Below are positions 1 to 16,755 of a DNA stretch of 64,000 bases, one piece after another (the first letter of the stretch is position 1; each line of letters begins with the position of its first letter). The notes under the pieces were generated by a model that saw nothing but the letters and a program-made list of their open reading frames with translations, was not told where the DNA came from and ran no database searches. Source of the stretch: Pseudonocardia abyssalis (GTDB lineage Bacteria; Actinomycetota; Actinomycetes; Mycobacteriales; Pseudonocardiaceae); contig NZ_JADQDK010000001.1 of assembly GCF_019263705.2 (NCBI RefSeq), forward strand, positions 5,704,001-5,768,000, read 5' to 3'. A program made the translations under genes and the position numbers.

Positions 1-1540
1 CCGTCACCGACCTCCCCGGACGCAGGCTGACGAACGCCTTGACGCTCTCGCCGCGGTACTCGTCCGGCACTCCGACGACGGCCGCCTCCCGGACGGCCTC
101 GTGCTCGTAGAGGACGTCCTCGACCTCGCGCGGCCAGACCTTGTAGCCGCCCGCGTTGATCTGGTCCTTCTTGCGGTCGACGATGTAGAACCAGCCGTCG
201 GCGTCCATGTAACCCACGTCGCCGGTGTGCAACGAGCCGCCGGGCAGCGCCTTGGCGGTCTCCTCGGGCTTGTTCCAGTACCCCACGACGACCTGCGGGC
301 CGGTGGTGACCAGCTCGCCGATCTCGCCGACCGGGAGGTCGTCGCCCTGGTCGTCGACGATCTGGACCACGGTGTCGTAGACCGGCACGCCGACGCTCAG
401 CGCGCCGGACGCCTCGTCGACCGGACCCTCCGAGCCGAACGGCGTGCCGTGGCTCGGGGACGTCGTCTCGGTGAGGCCGTAGACGTTGTGGATGTAGTGC
501 CCGAACGTCGATGCGAACGCCTTCACCGTGGACGGCGGGATGGGGGCCCCACCGGACAGGATCTTGGTCAGCGTCGCCAGCGCGTCCTTCTCGGCCGCGG
601 GGGAGTTCATCAGCGCGATGAACACCGTGATCGAGCCGACCGTGAAGGTCGCCTGCTCGTCCCGGATCGTCTCGATCGTGACGGCCGGGTCGAGCCGGTA
701 CATGAGCACCAGCGGCGCACCGATCAGCAGCGAGATCGCGATGTGCGCGATCAGGCCGGTGATGTGGAACAGCGGGGCGACGCCGAGCACGACGTCGTCG
801 CTGGTCAGGCCGACCCAGTCGCGGTAGGTCTGCGCGTTGAAGACCACGTTGCGGTGGGTCGTCATCGCACCCTTGGGCGGGCCCGTGGTGCCGGAGGTGT
901 AGGTCAGGAACGCGATGTCGTCCGGACCCAGAACCACCGCGGGCGGGGCCTGTCCGGCGAACCGCTCCAGCGTCTGCGCCATGTCCAGGGTGCCCTCGCA
1001 CGCGATCCGCTCGACCCCGGTGAAGATCCGGGGGTCGTCGCGGGTCTGGTACTCCAGCTCCGAGGTGGTGATCACCGTGCGGACCGCGGTGCCCGGCACG
1101 ACCTTCGCCGCGACGTCGCGGTGCAGGCTCTCCAGGCAGACGAGCACGGTCGCGCCGGAGTCGGTGAGCAGTTCGGTGAGCTCCCGCTCCTTGTTCATCG
1201 GGTTGATCGACACGGCGATGCCGCCGGCCTTCCAGGCCCCGATCTGCGCGATCAGGAACTGCGGCACGTTCTGCAGGTAGACGGCCACCCGCTCGCCCGC
1301 GGTGAACCCGGCGTCGACGATCGCCGCGGCGAACGCGTCGGTGAGGCCGTCGAGCTCGCGCAGGGTGATGCGGCCGTCGAAGTACCGGATGATGTCGCCG
1401 TCCGGGTCGCGCTCGACGGCGGCCCGGAACATGTCCAGCGCGCTGTCGAACTCGACCGTGATCGACGAGGGCTGACCGGCCGCGTAGCGGGCCAGCCAGG
1501 GCTTCGAACCGTAGATCGTCGACTCGGCGGCGGGCGTCAT
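1..1540 (-). CDS. Acyl-CoA ligase (AMP-dependent synthetase family), 3' end outside window
   Basis: This is an adenylate-forming enzyme that would activate a carboxylic acid to acyl-AMP and then the CoA thioester. The visible 513 codons start with MTPAAEST and hold the P-loop-like YTSGTTGPPKG, the YGLTETT motif and the C-terminal hinge motif YIVDRKKDQINAGGYKV. The part carrying the catalytic C-terminal lysine lies beyond the left edge. Its ATG (1538-1540) overlaps the stop of the upstream cyclase gene as ATGA, so the two are translationally coupled. The reading frame is open to the window edge. The substrate is not evident; a medium/long-chain or aryl acid is possible. Family is certain, substrate unknown. 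Confidence 0.93.
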   Translation of the reverse strand, partial: MTPAAESTIYGSKPWLARYAAGQPSSITVEFDSALDMFRAAVERDPDGDIIRYFDGRITLRELDGLTDAFAAAIVDAGFTAGERVAVYLQNVPQFLIAQIGAWKAGGIAVSINPMNKERELTELLTDSGATVLVCLESLHRDVAAKVVPGTAVRTVITTSELEYQTRDDPRIFTGVERIACEGTLDMAQTLERFAGQAPPAVVLGPDDIAFLTYTSGTTGPPKGAMTTHRNVVFNAQTYRDWVGLTSDDVVLGVAPLFHITGLIAHIAISLLIGAPLVLMYRLDPAVTIETIRDEQATFTVGSITVFIALMNSPAAEKDALATLTKILSGGAPIPPSTVKAFASTFGHYIHNVYGLTETTSPSHGTPFGSEGPVDEASGALSVGVPVYDTVVQIVDDQGDDLPVGEIGELVTTGPQVVVGYWNKPEETAKALPGGSLHTGDVGYMDADGWFYIVDRKKDQINAGGYKVWPREVEDVLYEHEAVREAAVVGVPDEYRGESVKAFVSLRPGRSVT

Positions 1541-2505
1541 CGGATCGCGATCGGGTTCACCGGCGCACCCGTCCCGTTGACGACCTTCAATGGCGCGGCG
1601 ACGTAGAGGAAGCTCCAGCGTCCGTCGGCGGCGCAGGCGTCGGCGAGGTCGTCGAGCCAGGCGATCTCGGTGAGGGTGACGCCCAGGTTGCGCATCAGGG
1701 CGCAGTGCAGGGGGAGCGCGACGCCGGTCTCCGGCTCGTAGGTGACCTCGTTGGCGATGGTGTCGGTGACGAGGTTGGGTACCTCACGGTCCTGGAACCA
1801 CTGCACGAGCTCGCGGGAGTAGGTCAGGCCCGGCTCCTTGAAGCCGTCGTAGAACGCGGCCGGGTCGTTGAGCTCGTACCAGTACTTCATCCAGCCGGTG
1901 CGGACGCAGAGGATGTCGTGCGGCTCGATGGTGACGCCCTGGGCCGCCGCGGCCGCCTCGAGGTCGGTGTGGTCGAACGTCTCGCCCTTGTCGAGGTAGT
2001 CCTTGCCGCGGTGTCGGGCCATGTCGATGAGGACGCCGCGGCCGACGATCCCCTTCTCGGCGATCGGGAGCACCGAGGCCTTCTGCATCGCGTCGATCGT
2101 GGAGCGGGCGTCGTAGCCGTTCCACAGCTTGCCGTCGTACCAGACGTGGCCCAGCGCGTCGTACTGGGTGGAGCCCTGCAGGAAGATGTGCGCGGTGTCG
2201 TCGGCGTAGTGCAGGCCGCCGGGGAACGCCGGTGCGCCCTCGCCGTCCCAGGTGCCCTCGTCGAGCTCGTTCTTGCGCTTGATGCCCTCGCGGCCGGGCC
2301 ACAGCGGGTCGCCGGGGCCGTCGGTGCGGCCCATCTGGATCTGCAGCGTGAAGGTCTCGCCCGACTTCACGTGCCGGATGCCGCGGAGCACCTCGCCGGC
2401 GTCGAGGTAGTTCAGAGCCCCGAGCTCGTCGTCCGGACCCCACTTGCCCCAGTTGGACGGGGCGTCGGCGCCCAGTAGATCGCGCATGGCGGGGGCGTCG
2501 GACAT
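1537..2505 (-). CDS. Cyclase family protein (kynurenine formamidase-like)
   Basis: The 322-aa protein belongs to the cyclase/kynurenine formamidase-like hydrolase family (PF04199 type), metal-dependent hydrolases acting on amide or cyclic bonds. The usual metal-binding HxGTHxDxPxH segment appears as QGSTQYDALGH near residue 111-121, a variant I associate with a sub-branch of the family. The ATG at 2505 has an AGGAG sequence a few bases upstream. It is the first gene of a two-gene operon with a CoA ligase, which suggests a catabolic pair (ring or amide hydrolysis, then CoA activation). The substrate is not deducible from sequence. Confidence 0.85.
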   Translation of the reverse strand: MSDAPAMRDLLGADAPSNWGKWGPDDELGALNYLDAGEVLRGIRHVKSGETFTLQIQMGRTDGPGDPLWPGREGIKRKNELDEGTWDGEGAPAFPGGLHYADDTAHIFLQGSTQYDALGHVWYDGKLWNGYDARSTIDAMQKASVLPIAEKGIVGRGVLIDMARHRGKDYLDKGETFDHTDLEAAAAAQGVTIEPHDILCVRTGWMKYWYELNDPAAFYDGFKEPGLTYSRELVQWFQDREVPNLVTDTIANEVTYEPETGVALPLHCALMRNLGVTLTEIAWLDDLADACAADGRWSFLYVAAPLKVVNGTGAPVNPIAIR

Positions 2506-2546
2506 CGTTGTCTCCTCGTGCGTCGACAGAAGTGTTGACGCCCGTG

Positions 2547-2576
2547 ATGGTCGTGTCGCCTCTCACAGCCTGTCAA
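2547..2576 (-). promoter_or_regulatory. Promoter of the cyclase-CoA ligase operon
   Basis: On the minus strand a perfect TTGACA (2576-2571) is followed after 18 bp by GACCAT (2552-2547), about 40 bp before the cyclase ATG. This is a good housekeeping-sigma match for a high-GC actinobacterium; the -10 is imperfect. Confidence 0.5.
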
Positions 2577-2815
2577 GGTGCCGCCGTTCACCGTGCCGCC
2601 GGCCGGGTGGACACGGAAAGCGACGGCGAACCGAGGCTCCGTCGGCGGTCGACCCGACGGGGTGAACTTCCCGGGTGAACGGTTGCGGAGTGCAGGAACG
2701 GGGCCGTAGAGGCCGGTCGTCCCACGAAACGGACCACTTACCGACGCGTAGCGTCTTGACTCGGTGCGCCTGTCAGGTCACTCTTAGGTCTCGATGGCTT
2801 CCTTGGGGACCTGTC

Positions 2816-2844
2816 TCGACAGCGGCTGCATATGCAGCTAGACT
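2816..2844 (+). promoter_or_regulatory. Likely rpoB promoter with palindromic spacer
   Basis: TCGACA (2816-2821) and TAGACT (2839-2844) are separated by 17 bp. The last 14 bp of the spacer (2825-2838) are the perfect palindrome GCTGCATATGCAGC, which abuts the -10 box. A dimeric regulator could bind there. The start of transcription would be near 2851, about 210 nt before rpoB. Confidence 0.55.
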
Positions 2845-3059
2845 GCCTCTTTGCGCTGCCTCCGTCCAGCTTTGCGCGCGCTTCGAGGAGTCCCACCCCG
2901 GTGGTCCACCCCGAACTGCTCGCGAAGGTGGTCGGCGGTCGCGCCCTGACAACAGACGGCGTGACCCGGAACTTCCCGCTCCTACCGGACTGAACGAAAC
3001 GGTAGCGCGAGGAACCCGGACCACGCCAGATGAAGAGCGCAGTTCCGGAAGGACGCATC

Positions 3060-6590
<3,531 letters not shown>

Positions 6591-6633
6591 CCGCCTGTCC
6601 GAGCCAGATATACAGAAGGAACTGAGGCGAATA

Positions 6634-10548
<3,915 letters not shown>

Positions 10549-10556
10549 GTAGCCGC

Positions 10557-10588
10557 ACCCGCCCCTCCGCGACGGTGGAGGGGCGGGT
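10557..10588 (+). terminator. rpoBC terminator hairpin
   Basis: A perfect 12-bp stem (10557-10568 with 10577-10588) and 8-nt loop lie 9 nt after the rpoC stop. There is no U-tract, as is common in high-GC actinobacteria. Confidence 0.75.
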
Positions 10589-10843
10589 CCGAGGAGGTCC
10601 CGGACGGGGCCGGACACCGCTCTCCCGTGGCGGTCTCCGGCCCCGTTCGTCGTTGCGGGGTCCGCAGGGATCCGAGCCTGCGCGCACGTGGCCCCGCCGC
10701 GCGCACAGTCGAGCGTGCGTGCGGGGGACGGAGGTGCGCGCGGGCCGCGGCGGTGGGTGAGTCCCACCTACCGCCCGACGCGCACCCTCGTCCTCCCCGC
10801 ACGTGCTCGGCGGTGCGCGCGGGAGTGCGGGGCGCGCGTCGGG
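10589..10843. terminator. Hairpin-rich gap between convergent rpoC and the hydrolase-monooxygenase gene
   Basis: No gene is visible. Further inverted repeats follow the first terminator: 10604-10614 with 10636-10646 (11 bp perfect, with an inner ACCGC/GCGGT stem), 10752-10757 with 10763-10768 (GGTGGG/CCCACC) and 10795-10802 with 10825-10832 (CCCCGCAC/GTGCGGGG). They probably stop transcription arriving from both sides. Confidence 0.5.
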
Positions 10844-13171
10844 TCAGGGGCGCTCGTACTCCTCCGCGTCGAACCGCGCGGTGCGCCTGCGGTACTCGCG
10901 CATCAGGCCCGGCCAGTTGTTGACGATCCGACCGGTCTCGGTGCGGTACCAGCTCTGACAGCCGGTCCAGACGCTTCGGCCCAGGCGGTCCTGCATCTCG
11001 GTGTCGAAGCGGCTCTCGACCTCCGGGCGCACCGACAGCGGGCCCGCGCCGCCCGCGATCGCGGCGATGGCCTGCCGCACGTAGGCGATCTGGCTCTCCA
11101 GCATGTGCACGATCGACCCGGAGCCGACGTTGGTGTTGGGGCCGTAGAGCAGGAACAGGTTGGGGAAGCCGGGCACCGCGATGCCGAGGTGGGCGCGGGC
11201 ACCCTCGCGCCAGCGGTCGGACAGCTCGGCGCCGCCGGGGCCGAAGACCTTCATCGGGGCGAGGAAGTCGCTGGTGGCGAACCCGGTGCCGAGGACGATC
11301 ACGTCGGCGGGGTGCTCGGTGCGGTCGGCGGTCCGGACGCCGGTGGGTGTCACGGCCGCGATCGCGTCGGTGACGACGTCGACGTGCGGGCGGGCCAGTG
11401 CCGGGAACCAGTCCGAGGAGATGCCGACGCGCTTGCAGCCGACGGGGTAGTCGGGCTGCAGCTTCGCGCGCAGGGCGGCGTCGGGGACCTGGCGGCGCAG
11501 CATCGCGCCGTGGGCCCAGCGGAACGGCGGCGTCAGTAGTGGGAACCGGGTGAAGCCCAGCGCGCCGGTCTCGAAGAACAGCGCCCAGAAGCCGCGGGCG
11601 GGGAGCCGCCCGGCCGGGACCAGGCGCTGCAGTGCACGGGCGAGCCGGCCGTAGGGGCGGTCCGGCTTGGGGATGAGCCAGGGCGCCGAGCGCTGGAAGA
11701 CCGTCAAGGCGGCCACCCGCTCGACGATCGCGGGCACGAACTGGATCGCGCTCGCACCCGTGCCGACCACCGCGACCCGCTTCCCGGTGAGGTCGACGTC
11801 GTGGTCCCACTCCGCGGAGTGGAAGACCGGGCCGCCGAACGTCTCGAGTCCGGGGATCCGCGGGGCGGCGGGCCGGGAGAGCTGGCCGCACGCCGGCACC
11901 AGGACGTCGGCCTCGATCGAGTCGCCGTCGGAGAGGTCCAGCCGCCACGCGCCACGGCCCTCGTCCCAGTGGGCCTCGGTGACCTCGGTGCCCAGCCGCG
12001 GCTCCAGCCGGTGCTCGGCGGCCACGCGCTCCAGGTAGCGGAGGATGTCGGGCTGCGGGGCGAACCGGCGGGTCCACTCCCGCCCGGGGGCGAAGGAGAA
12101 CGAGTAGAGGTGCGACGGCACGTCGCACGCGGCGCCGGGGTAGGTGTTGGCGCGCCAGACCCCACCGACGCCGTCGGCCTTGTCCAGGATCGTCACCTCC
12201 GCGGTGTCGGAGCCGCTCAGGACGGCGCCGAGGCCGATGCCCCCGAACCCGGCCCCGACCACGGCGACCCGTACCCGGGAGCCCGCGCAGTCGCCCCGCA
12301 CGGCTGCGCCCAGCTCCGCGACGGCGGCGTCGGCCTCGGCGAGCAGGCCCGCGAACACCGGGTACGCGTGCCACAGTCCGGCCGCCCGCGTGTAGGTGAC
12401 GGGCACACCCGCCGCCCGCGCCCGCTCGACGAGCGCGTCGGCGTCCCCTACGAGGATCTCGTCGGCCCCGGCGACGACGTGCAGCGGCGGGAAGCCCGCG
12501 AGGTCGGCGGCCAGCGGCACGAGCTCTGGGGCGTCGGCATCCCGCCGGTACTCCTCGGCGGCCGGGCCGAGGGTGGCCGCGTCGAGCATGGCGTCGCGGG
12601 AGGCGTTGGCCGAGACCCAGGGCGAGCGCAGGTCGAGGTCGAGCCACGGCGAGATCAACCCGAGGGAGCCGGGGAGCTCCTCGCCCGCGGCGCGGAGCCG
12701 CAGCACCAGGGCCATCGCGAGCCCGCCGCCCGCGGAGTCGCCGAGCACCGCGATGTGTCGTGCCGCATGCCCGGCCGCGCGCAGCGCCCGCCACGCGGCT
12801 TCCGCGTCGTCGACGGCGGCGGGGAACGGGTGCTCGGGGGCCAGCCGGTAGGCCGGTACGTGCACCGGCGCGCCGCAGGCCCGGCTCAGGTGGGCGGTCA
12901 GCGCGCGGTGGGAGGTGGGGGAGCCCGTCTTGTAGCCGCCGCCGTGGAGGTAGAACACCTGGTGCGGCCCGTCCGCACCCGGCGCCACCACCCGCTCGGT
13001 CGACACGCCGCCGAGCGTCGTGGCGGTGCGGCGGGTCCCGAGCGGCACCGGTAGGACGTACCCCGTGGCGTCGAGCAGGCGCCGGCTGACCGGCAGCGGC
13101 AGGAGCGGGGAGAGGAGCGGGGCGACGACGCCCCGGGTGAGCAGCCGGACGGCGGCACGCGGAAGGGCCAT
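10844..13171 (-). CDS. Fused alpha/beta-hydrolase and Baeyer-Villiger-type flavin monooxygenase
   Basis: One 775-aa reading frame holds two enzymes. Residues about 65-285 form a hormone-sensitive-lipase-type esterase: oxyanion motif HGGG (76-79), nucleophile motif GDSAGG (Ser146), and likely acid and base D237 and H268. From about residue 300 comes a flavin monooxygenase: FAD motif GAGFGG (306-311), the Baeyer-Villiger fingerprint FGGPVFHSAEWD (445-456) and an NADPH motif GTGASA (470-475). A monooxygenase turning a ketone into an ester, tied to an esterase that splits it, is chemically sensible. The reading frame remains open upstream, but ATG 13171 begins a natural hydrolase N-terminus. It lies alone between rpoC and rpsL and is convergent with rpoC. 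Confidence 0.9.
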   Translation of the reverse strand: MALPRAAVRLLTRGVVAPLLSPLLPLPVSRRLLDATGYVLPVPLGTRRTATTLGGVSTERVVAPGADGPHQVFYLHGGGYKTGSPTSHRALTAHLSRACGAPVHVPAYRLAPEHPFPAAVDDAEAAWRALRAAGHAARHIAVLGDSAGGGLAMALVLRLRAAGEELPGSLGLISPWLDLDLRSPWVSANASRDAMLDAATLGPAAEEYRRDADAPELVPLAADLAGFPPLHVVAGADEILVGDADALVERARAAGVPVTYTRAAGLWHAYPVFAGLLAEADAAVAELGAAVRGDCAGSRVRVAVVGAGFGGIGLGAVLSGSDTAEVTILDKADGVGGVWRANTYPGAACDVPSHLYSFSFAPGREWTRRFAPQPDILRYLERVAAEHRLEPRLGTEVTEAHWDEGRGAWRLDLSDGDSIEADVLVPACGQLSRPAAPRIPGLETFGGPVFHSAEWDHDVDLTGKRVAVVGTGASAIQFVPAIVERVAALTVFQRSAPWLIPKPDRPYGRLARALQRLVPAGRLPARGFWALFFETGALGFTRFPLLTPPFRWAHGAMLRRQVPDAALRAKLQPDYPVGCKRVGISSDWFPALARPHVDVVTDAIAAVTPTGVRTADRTEHPADVIVLGTGFATSDFLAPMKVFGPGGAELSDRWREGARAHLGIAVPGFPNLFLLYGPNTNVGSGSIVHMLESQIAYVRQAIAAIAGGAGPLSVRPEVESRFDTEMQDRLGRSVWTGCQSWYRTETGRIVNNWPGLMREYRRRTARFDAEEYERP

Positions 13172-13378
13172 ACCGGACGGTATCCATCCCGGCCCGCCGT
13201 CCGGAACGGCTCGCCGGGGCCAGGACGTGCACGAACGGGCCACGGTCGAGGTCACGGTGAGTGCGGGTCCGTCTGCGACGAGCGGGTGTCGGGAGGCGGC
13301 GAGCGGGCGAGTCTGCTTGCACCGCGCCACGACGTGCGGCACTCTGGCCGGACCGGCAGACGCTGACCAGGACCCGTT

Positions 13379-13408
13379 TTGACCCCCTCTCAGCGGGGCG
13401 GGTACTCT
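13379..13408 (+). promoter_or_regulatory. str operon (rpsL) promoter
   Basis: TTGACC (13379-13384), an 18-bp spacer and TACTCT (13403-13408), in the context CGTTTTGACC and GGGTAC. The rplM promoter at 58850-58879 has the same boxes, spacing and flanks, which supports both. Confidence 0.75.
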
Positions 13409-13421
13409 TGGTGCTTGCGCT

Positions 13422-13433
13422 CGACCTAGGTCG
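13422..13433. promoter_or_regulatory. Palindrome at the start of the rpsL transcript
   Basis: CGACCTAGGTCG is a perfect 12-bp dyad placed about 14 bp after the -10 box, so it would overlap the initially transcribed region of the str operon. It could be an operator; no regulator is indicated. Confidence 0.35.
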
Positions 13434-13659
13434 GGCCGATCTGCGCGCCCGTGGGCCGCTGATCGCAGGCTCCGGCTCGTGATCGCGTCCGCAGTGCGCA
13501 GGGCCGATGGCCACCCGGTGAGGTTCCCCGACTTCATTCGCACGGTGTTCCTCGGTGCGACACGCCCGACCTCGGGGGAGGGCGGCCGGTGCTACCGGCC
13601 TCCCCGGCACGACATCCAGTTAGAGCACAGCACCACCGACGGGAAGAAGCAGACGGTTC

Positions 13660-14034
13660 ATGCCCACGATCCAGCAGCTGGTCCGTAAGGGCCGTCAGGA
13701 CAAGGCCACCAAGACGAAGACGGCCGCGCTCAAGGGGAGTCCCCAGCGCCGCGGCGTCTGCACGCGCGTCTACACGACCACCCCGAAGAAGCCGAACTCG
13801 GCGCTCCGCAAGGTCGCTCGTGTGCGGCTCACCAGCAACATGGAGATCACGGCCTACATCCCCGGTGAGGGCCACAACCTCCAGGAGCACTCGATCGTCC
13901 TCGTCCGCGGTGGCCGCGTGAAGGACCTCCCGGGTGTTCGCTACAAGATCGTCCGTGGCTCGCTGGACACGCAGGGCGTCAAGAACCGCAAGCAGGCTCG
14001 CAGCCGTTACGGCGCGAAGAAGGAGAAGAGCTGA
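13660..14034 (+). CDS. rpsL: Ribosomal protein S12
   Basis: The 124-aa S12 lies at the decoding centre of the 30S subunit. It holds [13 protein letters not shown] and [11 protein letters not shown]. Lys43 and Lys88, the usual streptomycin-resistance positions, are wild type, so a sensitive S12 allele is predicted. It is the first gene of the str operon. Its TGA overlaps the rpsG ATG by 1 nt. Confidence 0.98.
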   Translation: MPTIQQLVRKGRQDKATKTKTAALKGSPQRRGVCTRVYTTTPKKPNSALRKVARVRLTSNMEITAYIPGEGHNLQEHSIVLVRGGRVKDLPGVRYKIVRGSLDTQGVKNRKQARSRYGAKKEKS

Positions 14035-14504
14035 TGCCTCGCAAGGGCCCTGCTCCGAAGCGACCGCTGGTCTCCGACCCGGTCTACAGCTCGCCGCTGG
14101 TCACCCAGCTGGTGAACAAGGTGCTCCAGGACGGCAAGCGCAGTCTCGCCGAGCGGATCGTCTACGCGGCCCTGGAGGGCACGCGCGAGAAGACCGGCGC
14201 CGACCCCGTCGTCACGCTCAAGCGCGCGCTCGACAACGTCAAGCCCGCCCTGGAGGTGCGCAGCCGTCGCGTCGGTGGCGCCACCTACCAGGTGCCCGTC
14301 GAGGTGCGTGCCGTCCGGCAGACCACGCTGGGCCTGCGCTGGCTGGTGTCCTACGCCGGTGCGCGTCGCGAGAAGACCATGGTCGAGCGGCTCATGAACG
14401 AGCTCCTCGACGCGAGCAACGGTCTGGGCGCTGCCGTGAAGCGGCGCGAGGACATGCACAAGATGGCGGAGTCCAACAAGGCCTTCGCCCATTACCGCTG
14501 GTGA
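14034..14504 (+). CDS. rpsG: Ribosomal protein S7
   Basis: The 156-aa S7 nucleates assembly of the 3' domain of 16S rRNA. The N-terminus [11 protein letters not shown] and the [13 protein letters not shown] segment are typical. Translation is coupled to rpsL through TGATG. fusA follows after 45 nt. Confidence 0.98.
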   Translation: MPRKGPAPKRPLVSDPVYSSPLVTQLVNKVLQDGKRSLAERIVYAALEGTREKTGADPVVTLKRALDNVKPALEVRSRRVGGATYQVPVEVRAVRQTTLGLRWLVSYAGARREKTMVERLMNELLDASNGLGAAVKRREDMHKMAESNKAFAHYRW

Positions 14505-14549
14505 CGGGCCGATCGTCCGCGCCAACCTCTTGAGGGAAGCGAGATAGCT

Positions 14550-16649
14550 GTGGCACGCGACGTGCTGACGGACCTGGGCAAGGTCCGCAACATCGGCATC
14601 ATGGCCCACATCGACGCCGGCAAGACCACGACCACCGAGCGGATCCTGTACTACACCGGTCTGAACTACAAGATCGGTGAGGTTCACGACGGTGCGGCCA
14701 CGATGGACTGGATGGAGGAGGAGCAGAAGCGCGGCATCACGATCACGTCCGCCGCGATCACCTGCTTCTGGAAAGACCACCAGATCAACATCATCGACAC
14801 CCCCGGGCACGTCGACTTCACCGTCGAGGTGGAGCGGTCCCTGCGGGTGCTCGACGGCGCGGTCGCGGTCTTCGACGGCAAGGAAGGTGTCGAGCCGCAG
14901 TCCGAGCAGGTCTGGCGGCAGGCCACCAAGTACGACGTCCCGCGCATCTGCTTCGTCAACAAGATGGACAAGCTCGGCGCCGACTTCTACTTCACCGTGC
15001 GGACGATCAAGGAGCGCCTCGGCGCCACGCCGCTGCCGCTGCAGCTGCCGATCGGCTCCGAGAACGATTTCATCGGCGTGGTCGACCTGGTCGAGATGCG
15101 CGCGCTCACGTGGCGCGGCGAGGTCAAGATCGGTGACGACTACACCGTCGAGGAGATCCCGGCGGATCTCGCCGAGAAGGCCGCGGAGTACCGCACGGCC
15201 CTCATCGAGGCGGTCGCCGAGACCGACGACGAGCTGATGGAGCTCTATCTCGGCGGCGAGGAGCTCTCCGTCGAGCAGATCAAGCTCGGCATCCGCAAGA
15301 TCGTGACCGACCGGACCGCGTACCCGGTGCTGTGCGGTTCCGCGTACAAGAACAAGGGCGTCCAGCCCATGCTCGACGCGGTCATCGCCTACCTCCCGTC
15401 CCCGTTCGACGTGCCGCCCGTCGAGGGCACGCTGCAGGACGGCGAGACCGCCGTGACGCGCAAGCCGGACGTGAACGAGCCGTTCTCGGCCCTCGCGTTC
15501 AAGATCGCCGCGCACCCGTTCTTCGGCAAGCTCACCTACATCCGGGTCTACTCCGGCCGGCTCGCTGCGGGCTCCCAGGTCATCAACTCGACCAAGGACC
15601 GCAAGGAGCGCATCGGGAAGATGTTCCAGATGCAGGCCAACAAGGAGAACCCGGTCGACGAGGCCCAGGCCGGCCACATCTACGCGGTCATCGGGCTGAA
15701 GGACACGACCACGGGGGAGACCCTGTGCGACCCGCAGCACCCCATCGTGCTCGAGTCGATGTCGTTCCCGGACCCGGTGATCCAGGTCGCGGTCGAGCCG
15801 AAGACCAAGGCCGACCAGGAGAAGCTGGGCGTCGCGATCCAGAAGCTGGCCGAGGAGGACCCCACCTTCCAGGTCACGCAGGACGAGGAGTCCGGCCAGA
15901 CCATCCTCGCCGGCATGGGTGAGCTGCACCTCGAGGTGCTGGTGAACCGCATGAAGACCGATTACAAGGTCGAGGCGAACATCGGCAAGCCCCAGGTCGC
16001 GTACCGCGAGACCATCCGCCGGGCGGTCGAGAAGTACAGCTACACGCACAAGAAGCAGACCGGCGGCTCGGGCCAGTTCGCCAAGGTGATCATCACCATC
16101 GAGCCCCTGGACACCGCCGACGGTGCGCTGTACGAGTTCGACAACAAGGTCACCGGTGGTCGCATCCCGCGGGAGTACATCCCGTCGGTCGACGCCGGCG
16201 CGCAGGACGCCATGCAGTACGGCATCCTCGCCGGCTTCCCGCTCGTCGGGGTCAAGCTGACCCTCGTCGACGGTGCGTACCACGAGGTCGACTCGTCCGA
16301 GATGGCGTTCAAGGTCGCCGGCTCGATCGCGCTCAAGGAGGCCGCACGTCAGGCCAGCCCGGCGCTGCTCGAGCCGATGATGGCCGTCGAGGTCACCACG
16401 CCCGAGGACTACATGGGTGAAGTGATCGGCGACCTCAACTCCCGCCGCGGCCAGATCCAGGCCATGGAGGAGCGGGCGGGTGCCCGCGTCGTCAAGGCGC
16501 TGGTCCCGCTGTCCGAGATGTTCGGCTACGTCGGTGACCTCCGGTCGCGGACCCAGGGCCGGGCGAACTACACCATGGTCTTCGACTCCTACGCGGAGGT
16601 CCCGACCAACGTGGCCAAGGAGATCATCGCCAAGGCCACGGGCGAGTAA
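14550..16649 (+). CDS. fusA: Elongation factor G
   Basis: This 699-aa translocation GTPase also acts in ribosome recycling. G-domain motifs are [10 protein letters not shown] (G1), RGIT (G2), DTPGHVDF (G3) and NKMDK (G4). Domains II-V are complete, ending in a domain V with [14 protein letters not shown]. The start is GTG, with GAGGGAAG upstream. A single copy is seen here. A GC-rich hairpin separates it from tuf. Confidence 0.98.
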   Translation: MARDVLTDLGKVRNIGIMAHIDAGKTTTTERILYYTGLNYKIGEVHDGAATMDWMEEEQKRGITITSAAITCFWKDHQINIIDTPGHVDFTVEVERSLRVLDGAVAVFDGKEGVEPQSEQVWRQATKYDVPRICFVNKMDKLGADFYFTVRTIKERLGATPLPLQLPIGSENDFIGVVDLVEMRALTWRGEVKIGDDYTVEEIPADLAEKAAEYRTALIEAVAETDDELMELYLGGEELSVEQIKLGIRKIVTDRTAYPVLCGSAYKNKGVQPMLDAVIAYLPSPFDVPPVEGTLQDGETAVTRKPDVNEPFSALAFKIAAHPFFGKLTYIRVYSGRLAAGSQVINSTKDRKERIGKMFQMQANKENPVDEAQAGHIYAVIGLKDTTTGETLCDPQHPIVLESMSFPDPVIQVAVEPKTKADQEKLGVAIQKLAEEDPTFQVTQDEESGQTILAGMGELHLEVLVNRMKTDYKVEANIGKPQVAYRETIRRAVEKYSYTHKKQTGGSGQFAKVIITIEPLDTADGALYEFDNKVTGGRIPREYIPSVDAGAQDAMQYGILAGFPLVGVKLTLVDGAYHEVDSSEMAFKVAGSIALKEAARQASPALLEPMMAVEVTTPEDYMGEVIGDLNSRRGQIQAMEERAGARVVKALVPLSEMFGYVGDLRSRTQGRANYTMVFDSYAEVPTNVAKEIIAKATGE

Positions 16650-16659
16650 GAGATCGTCC

Positions 16660-16686
16660 CCGGCGGGCCCTCCCTGGGCCCGCCGG
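16660..16686 (+). terminator. Hairpin between fusA and tuf
   Basis: A perfect 11-bp stem (16660-16670 with 16676-16686) and 5-nt loop follow the fusA stop. It may terminate part of the transcripts, so that tuf can be adjusted separately. Confidence 0.6.
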
Positions 16687-16755
16687 ACCCCGTTACACCC
16701 ACAGACCCCCCGTCAGCACGGCGGATGAAGTCACTCAGTCCAGGAGGATTCCCCA

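Larger units (their letters stand above)
2506..3059. other. Divergent intergenic region between cyclase operon and rpoB
   Basis: These 554 bp hold no convincing gene. They contain the cyclase promoter (minus), the rpoB promoter with its palindrome (plus), and a roughly 210-nt rpoB leader. A second weaker plus-strand promoter-like pair is TTGACT (2756-2761) with CACTCT (2779-2784). A small stem, CTACCG/CGGTAG (2982-2987 and 3000-3005), sits in the leader. Confidence 0.6.
13172..13659. other. Intergenic region upstream of rpsL
   Basis: These 488 bp hold no supported gene. A TACCGT box (13182-13177, minus) lies 5 nt before the hydrolase-monooxygenase ATG. The rpsL promoter is at 13379-13408. 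The leader of about 245 nt contains a 12-bp palindrome (13422-13433) and a hairpin GGCCGG/CCGGCC (13584-13589 with 13595-13600). Confidence 0.6.

Noticed and set aside
3030..3059. ATG 3030 as the rpoB start
   Set aside because: There is no ribosome-binding site before it, whereas TTG 3060 has GGAAGGA at 6 nt and gives the usual N-terminus.
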